Assembly: GCA_029204045.2 (NCBI GenBank)
Contig: JAQNDB010000472.1
Span: 1 to 64,000, forward strand
DNA length: 64,000 bases
Direction: 5' to 3'
Source of the DNA: Tillandsia leiboldiana
Lineage: Eukaryota; Streptophyta; Magnoliopsida; Poales; Bromeliaceae
Every line of letters begins with the position of its first letter. Position 1 is the stretch's first letter. A program made the position numbers and the translations under genes. This document shows, piece after piece, positions 22,632 to 33,103 of the stretch. The notes under the pieces were generated by a model. That model saw nothing but the letters and a program-made list of their open reading frames with translations. It was not told the origin of the DNA and made no database searches.

Positions 22632-23929
22632 TGTTGGGTTATATGTAATAATGGATCTAAATAGGGGAAAAAACACCTAGAGGGGGGGTGAATAGGTGTA
22701 AACAATAAACACTCAAAAAATCATTGCGCAATAAAAATCCAATGCGGAAATATAAATGAACACGCAAGATTTTTACGTGGAAAACTCCAAACCGGAGTAA
22801 AAAACCACGGGACCGATAACACGGTGAAATCCACTAGAATTAAACACGTACAAGGTGATATACCGTACTCACAGACGACTCAACCTTTTCCATACGCTCC
22901 TAGTTGATCTTCTCCGCTCGCTCCACAACGCGTCTCGAATCCACGATCTGCGTCCAACGCCGAATCCACGGCGTCCAACGTCGAGTCCACGACGTCTGAC
23001 CGAATCCACGGTCTTCACCCAGTAGCACGCTTCGAATCCACGAACGTACCTCGCTCCGAATCCACGAGAGCGGTTGCACCTTGAATCCACAAGGCCACGC
23101 GAGTCCACGCGCCGATTTTGGGGTAAATCGTTGTTTTTGGGTGGTGATGATCCGCCGAATACTTAGATCAAAGATAGATAGGAAATACCATCTAAGTATT
23201 CATTAGTTTGATTCAACTCAAGATGTGAGTATGAAAACCTAGAATCAAACTAATCAATATAGATGAAGAAACATAGTGTAATATCTAATGATTTCCTTTC
23301 TTCTCTATATGTGGATCTAGGGCCGTATAAGATGATATTTGATTATGACGGCTCTATGTGGATTATCTGGATTCACGGCTTCCACTAGAAAAATGAATCA
23401 TAGGGTCTATTTATAGGTTAGAAACCCTAGGAAGAAGATAAGGATAAAAAACTATCCGTTTCTGGAAATTTTCACGACGGCGATCCGGATCGGATTAACT
23501 GTGATCCGGATCGTCGTAACGAGTCAGGCAATTCCAGTAAAACAGGGTTCGGGATCCGGATTGTAATGCACGATCCGGATCGTTCATGTATTCCAGCAAA
23601 TTCCCATGTTCGGGATCCGGATCGAAATGACTATGATCCGGATCGGATTTGCCAATGAACAAGCACCCTTCGGGATCCAGATTGGACTGTCTGATCCGGA
23701 TCCTGAACATGTCCCATGTTCAGTTCTTGATTTTTATGCAATAAAAAATTCTTCCAAGTGTTTCTACACTACAAGAAGTATTCGGATCACCAAAAATATT
23801 TAGTTAAACTTACCTGATCCTTTTGAATTCTTCTTTCTTGAGATTGAGGTATATGATCCAAACTTCATTCATCTTCAATCTTCAAGACTTAACACTTTCA
23901 CGAAATGTGCCAAAACAAAATCCGTAACA
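22632..23929 (-). repeat. C2 5' LTR (1,298 bp)
   Basis: Same length as the 3' LTR, with eight palindrome sites shifted by 8,970 bp (23482 to 23702); one has decayed to GATCCAGATT (23674). The own TATA box is near 23408-23417. It ends at 23929, where the G1 LTR resumes. Confidence 0.92.
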
Positions 23930-25095
23930 CTCCCGTTGCGTATCTGGACCTAAGAAGGGTCCATAAGGGTAACCAAAATCAGAACCACGCATTAACTCTA
24001 CAAAACGAAAGCCCGACATTACCCGTTCGACGGAAACCTAAAGAAACCGTCAAACCCGCCGGTCGACGGATTTCCCCCCCGCGAAGCCCACCAAAACCAT
24101 GCGGCGATCCTCTGCGGGCGGCGCTCGCGCGGGTGTGATTCGCGCGGTGCCCGCGTTGTGCCCGCGCGGGTGCCGAGCTCGCGCGGTGCCCACGCGGGTG
24201 CGGTGCCCGCGCGGTGCCCGCCTGGTGCCCGCGCGGGTGTGGTGCCCGCGCGGCGCCCATGCGGGTGCGGTGCCCGCATGGTGCCCGCGCGGGTGCGGTC
24301 CGCGCGGAGCCCGCGCGGCTCCCGTTGTTGCCGCCCGCGCGATGCCCTAGCGGCATCGCGCGTCTCCGCCGCCCGTGCCGTGCCCTAGCTTGCGCAACGA
24401 CGGCGGCGGTGACGGATACGATGATGACGACCGAAACCCTAAACAAGAACTTAAAAGAAGACCCCGAAAAACCACAACGAGGATTGCACTCACCGAATTA
24501 ATCCACGGGGGAGACGTCCGGTCGCGCTCTTGTCTCCGGTTCGTTGTTCGGGGTGATCGGACTCCTTCGTTTCCTCCCTTTTCTCCTTTCTTTCCTTCGG
24601 CTAGGGTTCCGTCTTTTTCTTTTCTTTCTCTTTTCTGTTCTTTCTTTTTGGCTAGGGTTTCTCTTTTTTTTTTTTCTTTGTACGTATTAATTTATCCCCT
24701 TTTAAATCCTAGTCGCCGATTCATTAATTTCCCCATTTTAATTAATCATAGGAGATAAAAACCCCAAATTTAATTGTACGTAACCGATTAATTAATTTCC
24801 TTAATTAATTAATCACAGGAATATCCAGATTCCCCTAACAAACTTGCCAGATATTTTACGCGGATTTTGATGCACGACTTAAGTCATCGCGATCTTAAAA
24901 ACCCCATTCCGGGAGATCCGTACATCGGATTCCCGATCCGATTGTGCCATCGGTCTTCGTTTTCCGGGCCCTTCGACGGAAAAATACCCGCACCACACAC
25001 CGACCGAGTTTCAAACGTTAAATAATTTTATTCCCTTAAGGGCATAAATAAGTAACATGTGAGTCACAATCAGTCGTAAAAGCCGAATCTCTACA
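23930..25095 (-). repeat. G1 5' LTR, outer part
   Basis: Continues the G1 LTR after the C2 insertion and matches 6371-7919. It contains the short form of the GC array (about 24125-24310), the pyrimidine-rich stretch (24560-24680) and AT-rich palindromic DNA (24700-24820). It ends TCTCTACA at 25095, the G1 outer edge. Confidence 0.85.
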
Positions 25096-25244
25096 CCGTC
25101 GGCCATCATTTTCCGCGCTCTATCGCAGAACAATACCAGCACCACACACTGGCCAACTCTTAAGAATTGAATAATTTTATTTCACTTAAAGGCTTAAATA
25201 ATTATATGTGAGTCAAAAATACCCCTAAGGGCCGGATCACTACA
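25096..25244 (-). repeat. G2 3' LTR remnant (first 149 bp)
   Basis: Own start TGTAGTGATCCGGCC at 25244, directly after the polypurine region. It aligns in the opposite orientation with the G3 LTR start (30269 onward), including GCGATAGAGCGCGG. It breaks off after GACGG where G1 begins, so G1 is inserted in it. Confidence 0.8.
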
Positions 25245-25261
25245 CCACTCACACTTTATAA

Positions 25262-25280
25262 AAGTTTCGTCCCGAAACTT
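25262..25280 (-). other. Inverted repeat before the G2 polypurine tract
   Basis: AAGTTTCG-TCC-CGAAACTT, perfect 8-bp arms overlapping the end of pol. The same hairpin occurs in N4, N5 and T6, and in decayed form in G1 (7941-7957). Confidence 0.65.
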
Positions 25281-28200
25281 AAGTACAAACCCCACTAATC
25301 AATTCGGGAAAACATTCTCTCATCTTCGATTCCAGTTCCCAAGTCGCCTCGCGCTCTTCGTGGTTGCTCCACTGGACCTTTACATAGGGGATTGTTCGTT
25401 TGCGCAACTTCTTGTCCTCTCTCTCCAAAATCCGCACCGGCGTCTCCTCGACGCTTAAATCCTCTCGCAACTCGATGGTGGAGGCATCCAAGGCATGAGA
25501 GGGATCAGCTAGGTACTTCCGGAGCATTGAGACATGGAACACGTTATGGACTCGTTCGAGGTTCGGCGGCAGGGCTAATCGGTACGCCACCGGTCCTACG
25601 CGTTCTAGGGTCTCGAACGGTCCTATGTACCTCGGGCTTAACTTTCCCTTTATGCCGAAGCGTCGGTTCCCCTTGGAGGGCGAAACTCGGAGTAACGCAT
25701 GCTCACCCACCATGAACTCTAAGTCTCGGCGTCTGTTGTCCGCGTAGCTTTTCTGTCTGCTCTGGGCGGTCAGTAGCCTTTGTTTAATCAATCGCACCTT
25801 TGCTTCGGTCTCCTCCACCAAATCTGGGCCCAGAAACTTACGCTCACCCAAGTCGTCCCAGCATATTGGAGACCGACAGCGGCGCCCGTACAGGGCCTCG
25901 TATGGTGCCATCTGAATGCTGGCTTGGTAACTGTTATTGTAGGCAAATTCCACTAGGGGCAAACACCGTGCCCACCCTTCGCCCAAGTCCAAAAAGCATG
26001 CTCGAAGCATGTCCTCCAAAATTTGTATCACCCGCTCTGATTGTCCATCGGTCTGCGGGTGAAAAGCCGTACTGAAGTGCAACTTGGTTCCCATTGCTCG
26101 CTGCAGGCTCTGCCAAAAGTTTGACACAAATCGCGTGTCCCTGTCCGACGTGATGGATGTCGGCACCCCATGCAACCTTACTATCTCGTTGATGTAGGTT
26201 TGTGCCAGTCGTTCCCGCGTCCACGTCGTGTGTATGGGCAGAAAGTGGGCCGATTTCGTCAGACGGTCCACAATCACCCATATTGCATCGTGTCCCTGTG
26301 ACGATCTCGGGAACCCGGTCACAAAATCCATGGTAATCATGTCCCACTTCCACTCGGGCACCGGTAAGGGTTGCAATTTTCCTGCCGGACGCTGGTGCTC
26401 GACCTTCACCCGTTGGCACACCAGGCAGTGTGCCACAAACCGAGTCACGTCTCCCTTCATTTTGGGCCACCAGAAGGTCTGTTTGACGTCCTTGTACATC
26501 TTCGTTCCCCCGGGGTGCGCTGCATATGGAGCAGTATGCGCCTCCCGCAGGATTTCCTCTTTGAGCTCCGGTAGATCCGGCACGCAGATTCGTCCCCGAA
26601 ATCGTATCGTGCCGTCGGAGTTTACTGTGAAATCACCTTCTAGGTCGGCAGTTACTCTACTTCGCACCAGCTGGAGTTGGTCATCAGTCGACTGCCCCTC
26701 GAGAATTCTGTCAAGCAAGGTAGGTCTGACCACCAGTGTCAGAAGTTGTGCGACTGTACCCGCCGGTACTACTTCTAGTCTTAATCGCGAAAATTCCGCA
26801 ATCAGACTATCTTGCTGGGTGATGGCACTTACCCCTGCCTCCTCGGCCTGCCCCTTGCGGCTCAGGGCGTCGGCCACCACGTTTGCCTTTCCGGGGTGGT
26901 AGTGGATCGTTAAATCGTAATCCGTCAGTAGCTCGAGCCACCGTCTTTGTCACAAATTTAACTCCTTTTGGGTGAAAAGGTACTTAAGACTTTTATGATC
27001 TGAGTACACATTGGAGTGTGCCCCATACAGGTAGTGTCTCCAAAGCTTGAGGACAAACACAACCGCTGCGAGTTCCAAATCGTGCACGGGGTAGTTCCGC
27101 TCGTATTCCTTGAGCTGCCTTGACGCATAGGCTATAACCTTTCCCCGTTGCATGAGTACTCCACCCAGTCCATTTCGTGACGCATCGCAATAAACTTCAT
27201 AATCCTCCACTGGTTCTGGCAGGGCGAAAATCGGGGCTCGCGTCAATCTATCCTTGAGCTCCTCGAAGCTCCTATGACATTTGTCCGTCCAGATGAACTT
27301 TTCCCCCTTTCTAGTCAAACGGTTTAAGGGGGTGGCTATCTTGGAGAAACCCTCCACGAAGCGCCGGTAGTACCCGGCTAATCCCAGGAAGCTTCGAATC
27401 TCCGTCGCCGTCGTTGGTTGGGGCCAGTCCGTCACCGAATCTATCTTCTTCGGATCGACTGCGACTCCAGCCGCCGAGATTACGTGCCCCAAGAAGCCGA
27501 CCTCACGGAGCCAAAACTCACACTTTTTGAGTTTGGCGTAGAGTTTCTGTTCCCGTAGGGTCTGGAGGACTGTGCGCAGATGTTCTTCGTGTTCCTCGTC
27601 TGTACGGGAGTAGATGAGGATATCGTCGATGAAGACCACCACGAATAAGTCCAGGAAGGGTTTGAATACCCTGTTCATCATGTCCATGAACACCGCCGGG
27701 GCATTTGTGAGCCCGAACGGCATTACTGTAAATTCGTAATGGCCGTAGCGAGTCCGGAAAGCCGTTTTGGGGATGTCCTCCCCCTTGACCTGGACCTGAT
27801 GATAGCCCGACTGCAGGTCAATCTTTGAAAACACCGTCGCCCCCTGTAGTTGGTCGAAGAGGTCGTCGATCCTTGGCAGGGGGTACTTGTTCTTAACGGT
27901 GACCTTATTTATCTCCCAGTAGTCGATGCACAACCGGAGACTTCCGTCCTTCTTCCTCACAAACAGGACGGGCGCGCCCCAGGGTGACGCGCTAGGTCTG
28001 ATGAAACCCTTATCCAAAAGGTCCGCCAACTGTGCCTTGAGTTCCTTCAACTCCGCGAAGGCCATCCTGTACGGTGCCTTGGTGATGGGTTTGGTGTCGG
28101 GAAGTAGTTCAATAGGGAAGTCGACCTCTCGTTCCGGTGGCATTCCGGGGAGCTCTGCCGGAAATACATCCGGAAATTCCTTTACCACTGGAATTTCGGA

Positions 28201-29100
28201 AGGCGAGGGAACGGGTCGGGTGGCTAAACCTACCGAGGCTAGATAGGCCACGCACCCGCCCTCCATCAACTTCCTAGCCCGCGACGCAGAGATGATAGCC
28301 AAAAAGGAAGAGCTTTTACATGCCAAGTACACATTTTCTGGGAATCCCGGCTTCTGTAGTTGCACCTGGCGCTTCTCGCAGTCGATGACCGCCTGATACT
28401 CGGTAAGCCAGTCCATGCCCAAAACCACGTCGTATTCTTTTAGCGGTATGACCACCAGATCCCAGGGGCACGACAACCTTCCCAGTCTTATTGAACACGA
28501 GGGTACTAGGCCAGTCGCCGCGATTGGGCCCCCAGGGGTCTGGACGGTCAGTAAGACATCAAGGGGACTACTTTCTAGCAGATGTGTTTGTACAAAAGTG
28601 CGGGAAATAAAGGAGCGAGTCGCCCCGGTGTCAAACAGGGTTCGAGCTCGAAAATTAGAAACGGAGGTAATACCTGCGACCACCTCCTCTGGCAGTGTCG
28701 CTCCATGCTGGCCCATGGAGTAGAGCCTCCCTCCTGGTTGTGGTCGCGATTCTCCTTCTGCTCTTGGCGCCGGAGGGTGTGGGGGCATTCCCGTTGATGC
28801 TCTACCCCGTCCTGGTGGCTGCGCCGTTGGGGTGGAAGCTGCGGAAGATGCCGCTCCAGTGTTCAGGGGACAGTTGAATCGGAAATGCCCCGGTTTGCCG
28901 CAGCGGTAACAGTGATCCTGTCTCTTAGGGCATTCCGTCACTGGATGCGATGCTCCGCAAATAACACATGTCTTGTTCGCTGGTCGCGGCTTTCTGGTAG
29001 GCGCACTCTTGCTACCTTGTTGCGTCTTGGGGTACTTTGGGGGTCGGCTCCCACCAGACGCCCCCCCCCGGGTAAGTCTGTGTCCGCTTCCTCTCCCGGT
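25279..29100 (-). pseudogene. G2 pol: protease, RT, RNase H, integrase, chromodomain (one stop codon)
   Basis: Same frame from about 29277 to 25279. It opens with the Gag zinc-knuckle pair (CVICGASHPVTEC, CYRCGKPGHFRFNC). Then protease with LFDTGATRSFIS (D-T-G near 28624-28632), RT with FIDDILIYSR (near 27620), RNase H with CDASRNGLGG and YSDHKSLKYL, integrase HHCC (near 26380-26560) and core (TMDF, TSDRDTRF, TDGQSERV), and a C-terminal chromodomain (KVQWSNHEEREATWE, near 25330) that in this group targets chromatin. A TGA at 26952-26950 (after KELNL) separates RNase H from integrase. RT reads CIDYWEIN where CVDYREIN is seen in G1, an Arg to Trp change. The best-preserved gypsy pol in the window. 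Confidence 0.88.
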
Positions 29101-30055
29101 TATTTTCTGATCCCTCACGTCGAGCTCGGGTGATAGCGAATCCCCGCTCCACAATGGTGGCCTTGTCCACCACCTCCCTGAACGTGCGCGGGTCCGCTGC
29201 CTGAACCATCTCGAAGATGTTGCTCCGTAACCCGTCCACAAAAAGACGGGCCTTGTGGGGTTCATCCCGTATAACAAACGGGACGCAGTTAACCAATCTT
29301 ACAAACTCCCTTTGATATTCCATGACCGAGCGGTTCCCTTGTCTAATGTTCTTCAGGTCGTCTTCCAATTGCCGCTTGACGCTATCGGAGAAGAAAGCGC
29401 CAAAAAGTTCCTCTCTAAAGGCCGACCATGTCGGTAGCGGGTCGTTTGTAGACGGATCCGGGCGTACCGTCTTCCACCAGATGCGTGCATTCCCTTCGAG
29501 AAAGTGGACGGCTAGTGGAACCCGCTCGTGCTCCTCCATCAGTAGGTCCTCGAAGAGTTTTTCCATGGTATCCACCCATTTCTCGACGACCCATGGATCG
29601 GTCGTCTCTCCCTCGAAAGTGGGAGGGTCATGCTTCTTGAACTTAGTCAAATTCATCCTGACCCTTTCTCGCGTCGCTCGTTGCTCCGTGATCCCTCCTG
29701 CAGCGGCGGACCCCCCAAGAGTAGGGGTCGTTCCTGCCTCCCCCGCTGTCGCTCCCAACATGGGCCCCGAGGTCGTCGGAGTAGGTACATCCCTTGGGGC
29801 TGGGGGCTGTTCCGTCGTCGTACCACCCGTCCCTTGCGGTTCCGTAGCGGGTGCGGTGGTTACGGGCGGAGGGGTCGGATCGCGCTCGGCTGGCGCGGTT
29901 GCCTGTCGCTGCGTCAGTTGACGAACCTGCTCCGTCAGCGTCGCTACCTGCCCGGCCATTTCCCGCAGTTGTCGCCGGAGGAGCTGGTTCTCTGCGGTGG
30001 CCGGGGTCACTCTGTCCGCGTCCGCATTCTCGGTGGACGATCTAGTCCGGGCCAT
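29012..30055 (-). CDS. G2 gag (capsid-type), frameshifted into pol
   Basis: The ATG at 30055 starts MARTRSSTENADADRVTP. The N-terminal coiled coil (NQLLRRQLREMAGQVATLTE) resembles that of the short Gag of G1, G3 and N4. A Pro/Thr-rich linker follows, then the retrotransposon gag (capsid) domain around residues 150-290 (DPWVVEKWVDTMEKLF, ARIWWKT, SVMEYQREFVRLV). The frame ends at 29012. The knuckles lie in the pol frame, entered near a run of nine C at about 29063. A slipped base in this run is the simplest reason; programmed frameshifting is possible but unproven. Gag forms the particle and packages the RNA. Confidence 0.82.
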   Translation of the reverse strand: MARTRSSTENADADRVTPATAENQLLRRQLREMAGQVATLTEQVRQLTQRQATAPAERDPTPPPVTTAPATEPQGTGGTTTEQPPAPRDVPTPTTSGPMLGATAGEAGTTPTLGGSAAAGGITEQRATRERVRMNLTKFKKHDPPTFEGETTDPWVVEKWVDTMEKLFEDLLMEEHERVPLAVHFLEGNARIWWKTVRPDPSTNDPLPTWSAFREELFGAFFSDSVKRQLEDDLKNIRQGNRSVMEYQREFVRLVNCVPFVIRDEPHKARLFVDGLRSNIFEMVQAADPRTFREVVDKATIVERGFAITRARREGSENNRERKRTQTYPGGGVWWEPTPKVPQDATR

Positions 30056-30237
30056 CGTCCGCTATAAACAGAGAAACCATGTTAACCCTAAGGTTATAAC
30101 CCTAGCACCCTGTCTTACGATTACACCTATATTACGTTCCCTTTTCCCCGTACTCTCACGTACTACGCACCTATACCTTGGTTATCTCATGTCCAATTTG
30201 CTTGTGGCACCCTACACTGTGGATGTGGATCACGTCT
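30056..30237 (-). other. G2 5' untranslated leader, truncated before the primer site
   Basis: It matches 12155-12360 of G1 and 32880-33100 of G3 and ends at ATCACGTCT. The primer site and 5' LTR expected next are missing because other elements are inserted at 30238. Confidence 0.75.
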
Positions 30238-30268
30238 TGTGAGGTCCCGGATTCCCCGCGTAAGGTTT
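30238..30268 (+). repeat. 31-bp tip of a T0/T6-type LTR
   Basis: TGTGAGGTCCCGGATTCCCC followed by GCGTAAGG matches the first ~28 bp of the T0 LTR (reverse strand from 766). The G3 LTR begins directly after. Best read as an LTR cut by G3 almost at its edge; a variant longer G3 LTR start is the alternative. Confidence 0.5.
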
Positions 30269-31019
30269 TGTAGTGATCCGGCCTTTCGGGGTATTTTTGA
30301 CTTACATATAGTCATTTAAGCCTTTAAGTGAAATAAAATTATTCAATTCTTAAAAGTTGGCCATTGTGAGGTGCTGGTATTTTTCTGCGATAGAGCGCGG
30401 AAAAAGAAAGCCAACGGTGCGATCGGATCTGAAATCCGATATCGGGATCTCCCGGAACGGAATTCAAAGTGATACGGTGATTAAGTCATGCATCGGAATC
30501 CGTGCAAAATATCTTGCACCCGTTAGAGAAAAGGTGGGTTATCTCGTAGGGGATAATTAATTAGTTAATTAATTATCCATGAGGGAAAATAGAATTCTCT
30601 TACGTACTAATTAAAAACGAAATTAATTAAAGATTTAATACGAGCTATATAAGGGATCCCGATTATCGGAAAGAAAAGAAAAGAAAGAAATAAAAACCCT
30701 AATCGGTGAGAAGAGAAAAAGAAAAGAAAAGACGGAACCCTAGCCGGAAGAAAGGGAAAGGAGAAAGAGAAGGGGCCCGATCTTCCCGGACACCGAACCG
30801 AAGGCAAGAACGCGACCGGACAACCTTCCCGTCGATCTTCGGTTAGTAAAATAATTGTTATAATTTATTTGGGATTTTTCCGTCGTCTCCTTTGTTTGAG
30901 TTCTTCGTTTCTCCGTCGTGTCCGTCAACGTCGCCGTCGTCATCATCATGCTAGGGCACGGAACGGACGGCGGAGGCGCGCGGTGCCGCTAGGGCATCGC
31001 GCGGAGGAGAGCCACTGAC

Positions 31020-31470
31020 GGCACCCATGCGGGCCCGCAACCGCGCGGGCGGCACCCGCGCGGGCCCACAACCGTGCGGGCACCGCGCGGTTGCCGCGCG
31101 GGCGGCACCCGCGCGGACCCGCAACCGCGCGGGCGCCGTGCGGGGCCGCACCCGCGCGAGCGTCACGCAGCTGCCGTGTGGGCCCGCAACCGTGCGGGCG
31201 CCGCGCGGCTGCCGCGCGGGCCCGCAACCGCGCGGGCGGCACCCGCGCGGGCCCGCGACCGTGCGGGCACCGTGCGGGCGCCGCGCGGGCGGCACCCGCG
31301 CGGACCCGCAACCGCGCGGGCGCCGTGCGGGGCCGCACCCGCGCGGGCACCGCGCGGCCGCCGCACGGGCAACACCCGCGCGGCCGCCGCACCGGCAATA
31401 CCCGCGCGGGCACCGCGCGGCCGCTGCACGGGCAACACCCGCGCGGGCACCGCGCCGCGGGGGCATCGCC
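31020..31470. repeat. GC-rich minisatellite in the G3 LTR
   Basis: Repeats of CCGCGCGGGC, GGCACCCGCGCGG and CCGCAACCGCGCGGGCG. It sits at the same place as the array in the G1 LTRs but with a different consensus, so both families evolve their own versions. Confidence 0.8.
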
Positions 31471-32677
31471 GCGGAAACACGCCGCGCGGTTCCGAACCGC
31501 GCGGGGTTCCGGCGGACGACGACGGCGGCGCGGGATTTCCGTTTCGTCAACCCGGACGGTGTTGGACTTTTCCGTCAAAAAGAGTAAATTGGGTCTTTTG
31601 TTTTCGGATGTTAGTACACGTTTTTGACTATAGTTATCCTTGCTGACTTTTCTTTAGGTCCAAGTGCGCAGCGGGGGTGCGCGAAAGATTCAGGTGTTCC
31701 GATTTCTCTTCAAATAGGTGGGTACGGTTGCGATAAGTGCAACAAGTGCAGTAAGTGCATCTATCGTCATTAAAGTGCTCTTAATTTATCTAACAAAGTA
31801 GATGGACAGTTTAACCTTTCGCATAATTGTGTTTTTATCTAACAATTGAAGCGGCTACGGTCGCGGTGCTCATGACACGCCGATCTCGGCAAATCTGTTT
31901 TCGGATGCTGCACGTACACAGGCGGATTGGCCTCCGCATGGGTGTACTTTTCCGGAAGAGTGGTCTCTTATGACCCGTGTTCCTCACAAAGGGGTGGGAG
32001 CCGTGAGGACCCCTTCGCGCCCGCTGGGAATAGCACACCAGCACCGTGAAGGGGTTAAATGCATCAAAGAGGTGTTTGCGCACGAGGGGGGACTTTAGTC
32101 TCTCCGACAAATAATCTGGGGTTGGTGCCCAATTTAATTGATAAATCTGGGGTTGGGGCCCAGCTTAATATGTGCAGGGTTTTAGCGAAATGGTTCCGGT
32201 GTATTCGGTTTGCTTCTTATTCCTTATTAATATTAGACATCTACTTTGTTTGTCACTGACATTACCCACTCCGTGACAGGTGTTACGAGGTGCGTTAGCC
32301 GGGAGGGCGGTGAGACTGCGTCGCGAGGGCCGTAGTCAGAACACTTGGTTTTATTATCTCATTTCTCTTACGCTTAATTTAGTTAATTTGCTTGTGGGTC
32401 GTATTAGTCGTGGACATGTATCACTTAGTGCTGTGGATGAGGTGTACATTTATACTTTGATGCTTTTAGTGATGTTTTCATATGCGGCATGTTTTCAAGA
32501 TAAACCAAATGATTTCGAAAACGTTTTCTCAAAACGAAGTGCCGTGTGGGCACGGGTTTTGCAACCGCTGGCTTTATCCTTTCTAAACACTGATGCCGCT
32601 TTAATATTCCGCTTGATGATGTATGTCTATTGTATGGTTGATGGTTGGTGTTTGGTGTATGTTGTTGTAAATGAGAC

Positions 32678-32734
32678 GCCGTGCATATACAAAGGAGACT
32701 CTGTCCGTGGGCAGGGAGAATTTGTGTATGTGGC
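32678..32734 (+). other. LTR-tail hairpin of G3
   Basis: Outer arms GCATATACAAA and TTTGTGTATGTGGC, inner arms CTCTGTCC and GGCAGGGA with G-U pairs, followed by GTGGCAGTCTG. Confidence 0.6.
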
Positions 32735-32850
32735 AGTCTGGCACGCACCGGGGATGAGGTTTAAATTACCTTGTCAAGAAGAAAAAAAAAGATACACGCA
32801 ATTTTTCGTTTTGATAGACTCAAAAACCCCCGAGGGCGTGACAGACTAAA

Positions 32851-32862
32851 TGGTATCAGAGA
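32851..32862 (+). other. G3 primer binding site
   Basis: TGGTATCAGAGA, eight bases after the LTR end, complementary to initiator Met-tRNA. Confidence 0.8.
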
Positions 32863-33103
32863 TAACAACCATAACCATAGTAGACGTGATCCACATCCAC
32901 AGTGTAGGGTACCACAAGCAAATTAGACATGAGATAACCAAGGTATAGGTGCGTAGTACGTGAGAGTACGGGGAAAAGGGGAACGTAATGTAGGTGTAAT
33001 CGTAAGACAGGGTGTTAGGGTTATAACCTTAGGGTTAACGAAGTTTCTTTGTATCACAGCAGACAACGGCCAGGGTCCGGCCACCGAGCGCTAACCATTC
33101 TCA

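Larger units (their letters stand above)
13662..23929 (-). mobile_element. C2: Sirevirus-like Ty1/copia element, complete LTR to LTR
   Basis: Own order: 5' LTR (23929-22632), primer site, gag, pol, third ORF, polypurine tract, 3' LTR (14959-13662). Both LTRs are 1,298 bp, with roughly nine differences noticed by eye. The flanks are CTCCT (13657-13661) and CTCCC (23930-23934), a 5-bp target duplication with one mismatch. The interrupted G1 LTR reads across as CACACTCCCGTTGCG, and the same region is uninterrupted at 6363-6377. Protease and the integrase zinc finger are absent, gag has two stop codons, and the RT active site is altered. Confidence 0.9.
5950..25095 (-). mobile_element. G1: Ty3/gypsy chromovirus-like element, interrupted by C2
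   Basis: Own order: 5' LTR (25095 to 23930, then 13661 to 12417), primer site, short Gag, non-coding spacer, RT-RNase H-IN-chromodomain, polypurine region, 3' LTR (7919 to 5950, rest lost at the C1 insertion). The LTRs start TGTAGAGATTCGGC and end CGGGGCGTGACA. The outer 5' edge at 25095 lies inside a shorter LTR piece of G2 (25096-25244), so G1 inserted into G2 in the same orientation. Capsid and protease are missing and pol is frameshifted, so it is non-autonomous and now dead. Confidence 0.8.
30269..32843 (+). repeat. G3 5' LTR (2,575 bp)
   Basis: Starts TGTAGTGATCCGG and ends GAGGGCGTGACA before the primer site. Related throughout to the G1 LTR: same order of AT-rich start, TATA region, GC-rich array (31020-31470), then a shared tail. 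TATA candidate CTATATAAGG at 30645-30654. No supported gene; long frames through the GC array run on both strands at once. Confidence 0.85.

Noticed and set aside
26228..26902. 224-codon plus-strand frame over G2 integrase
   Set aside because: Antisense shadow of the real pol frame; the matching frame in G1 is broken up and no domain is seen.
29322..29921. 199-codon plus-strand frame over G2 gag
   Set aside because: Antisense shadow of a GC-rich gag; starts without ATG support.
31027..31646. Similar long frames in the G3 LTR
   Set aside because: Same reason: open in several frames on both strands over a GC minisatellite.
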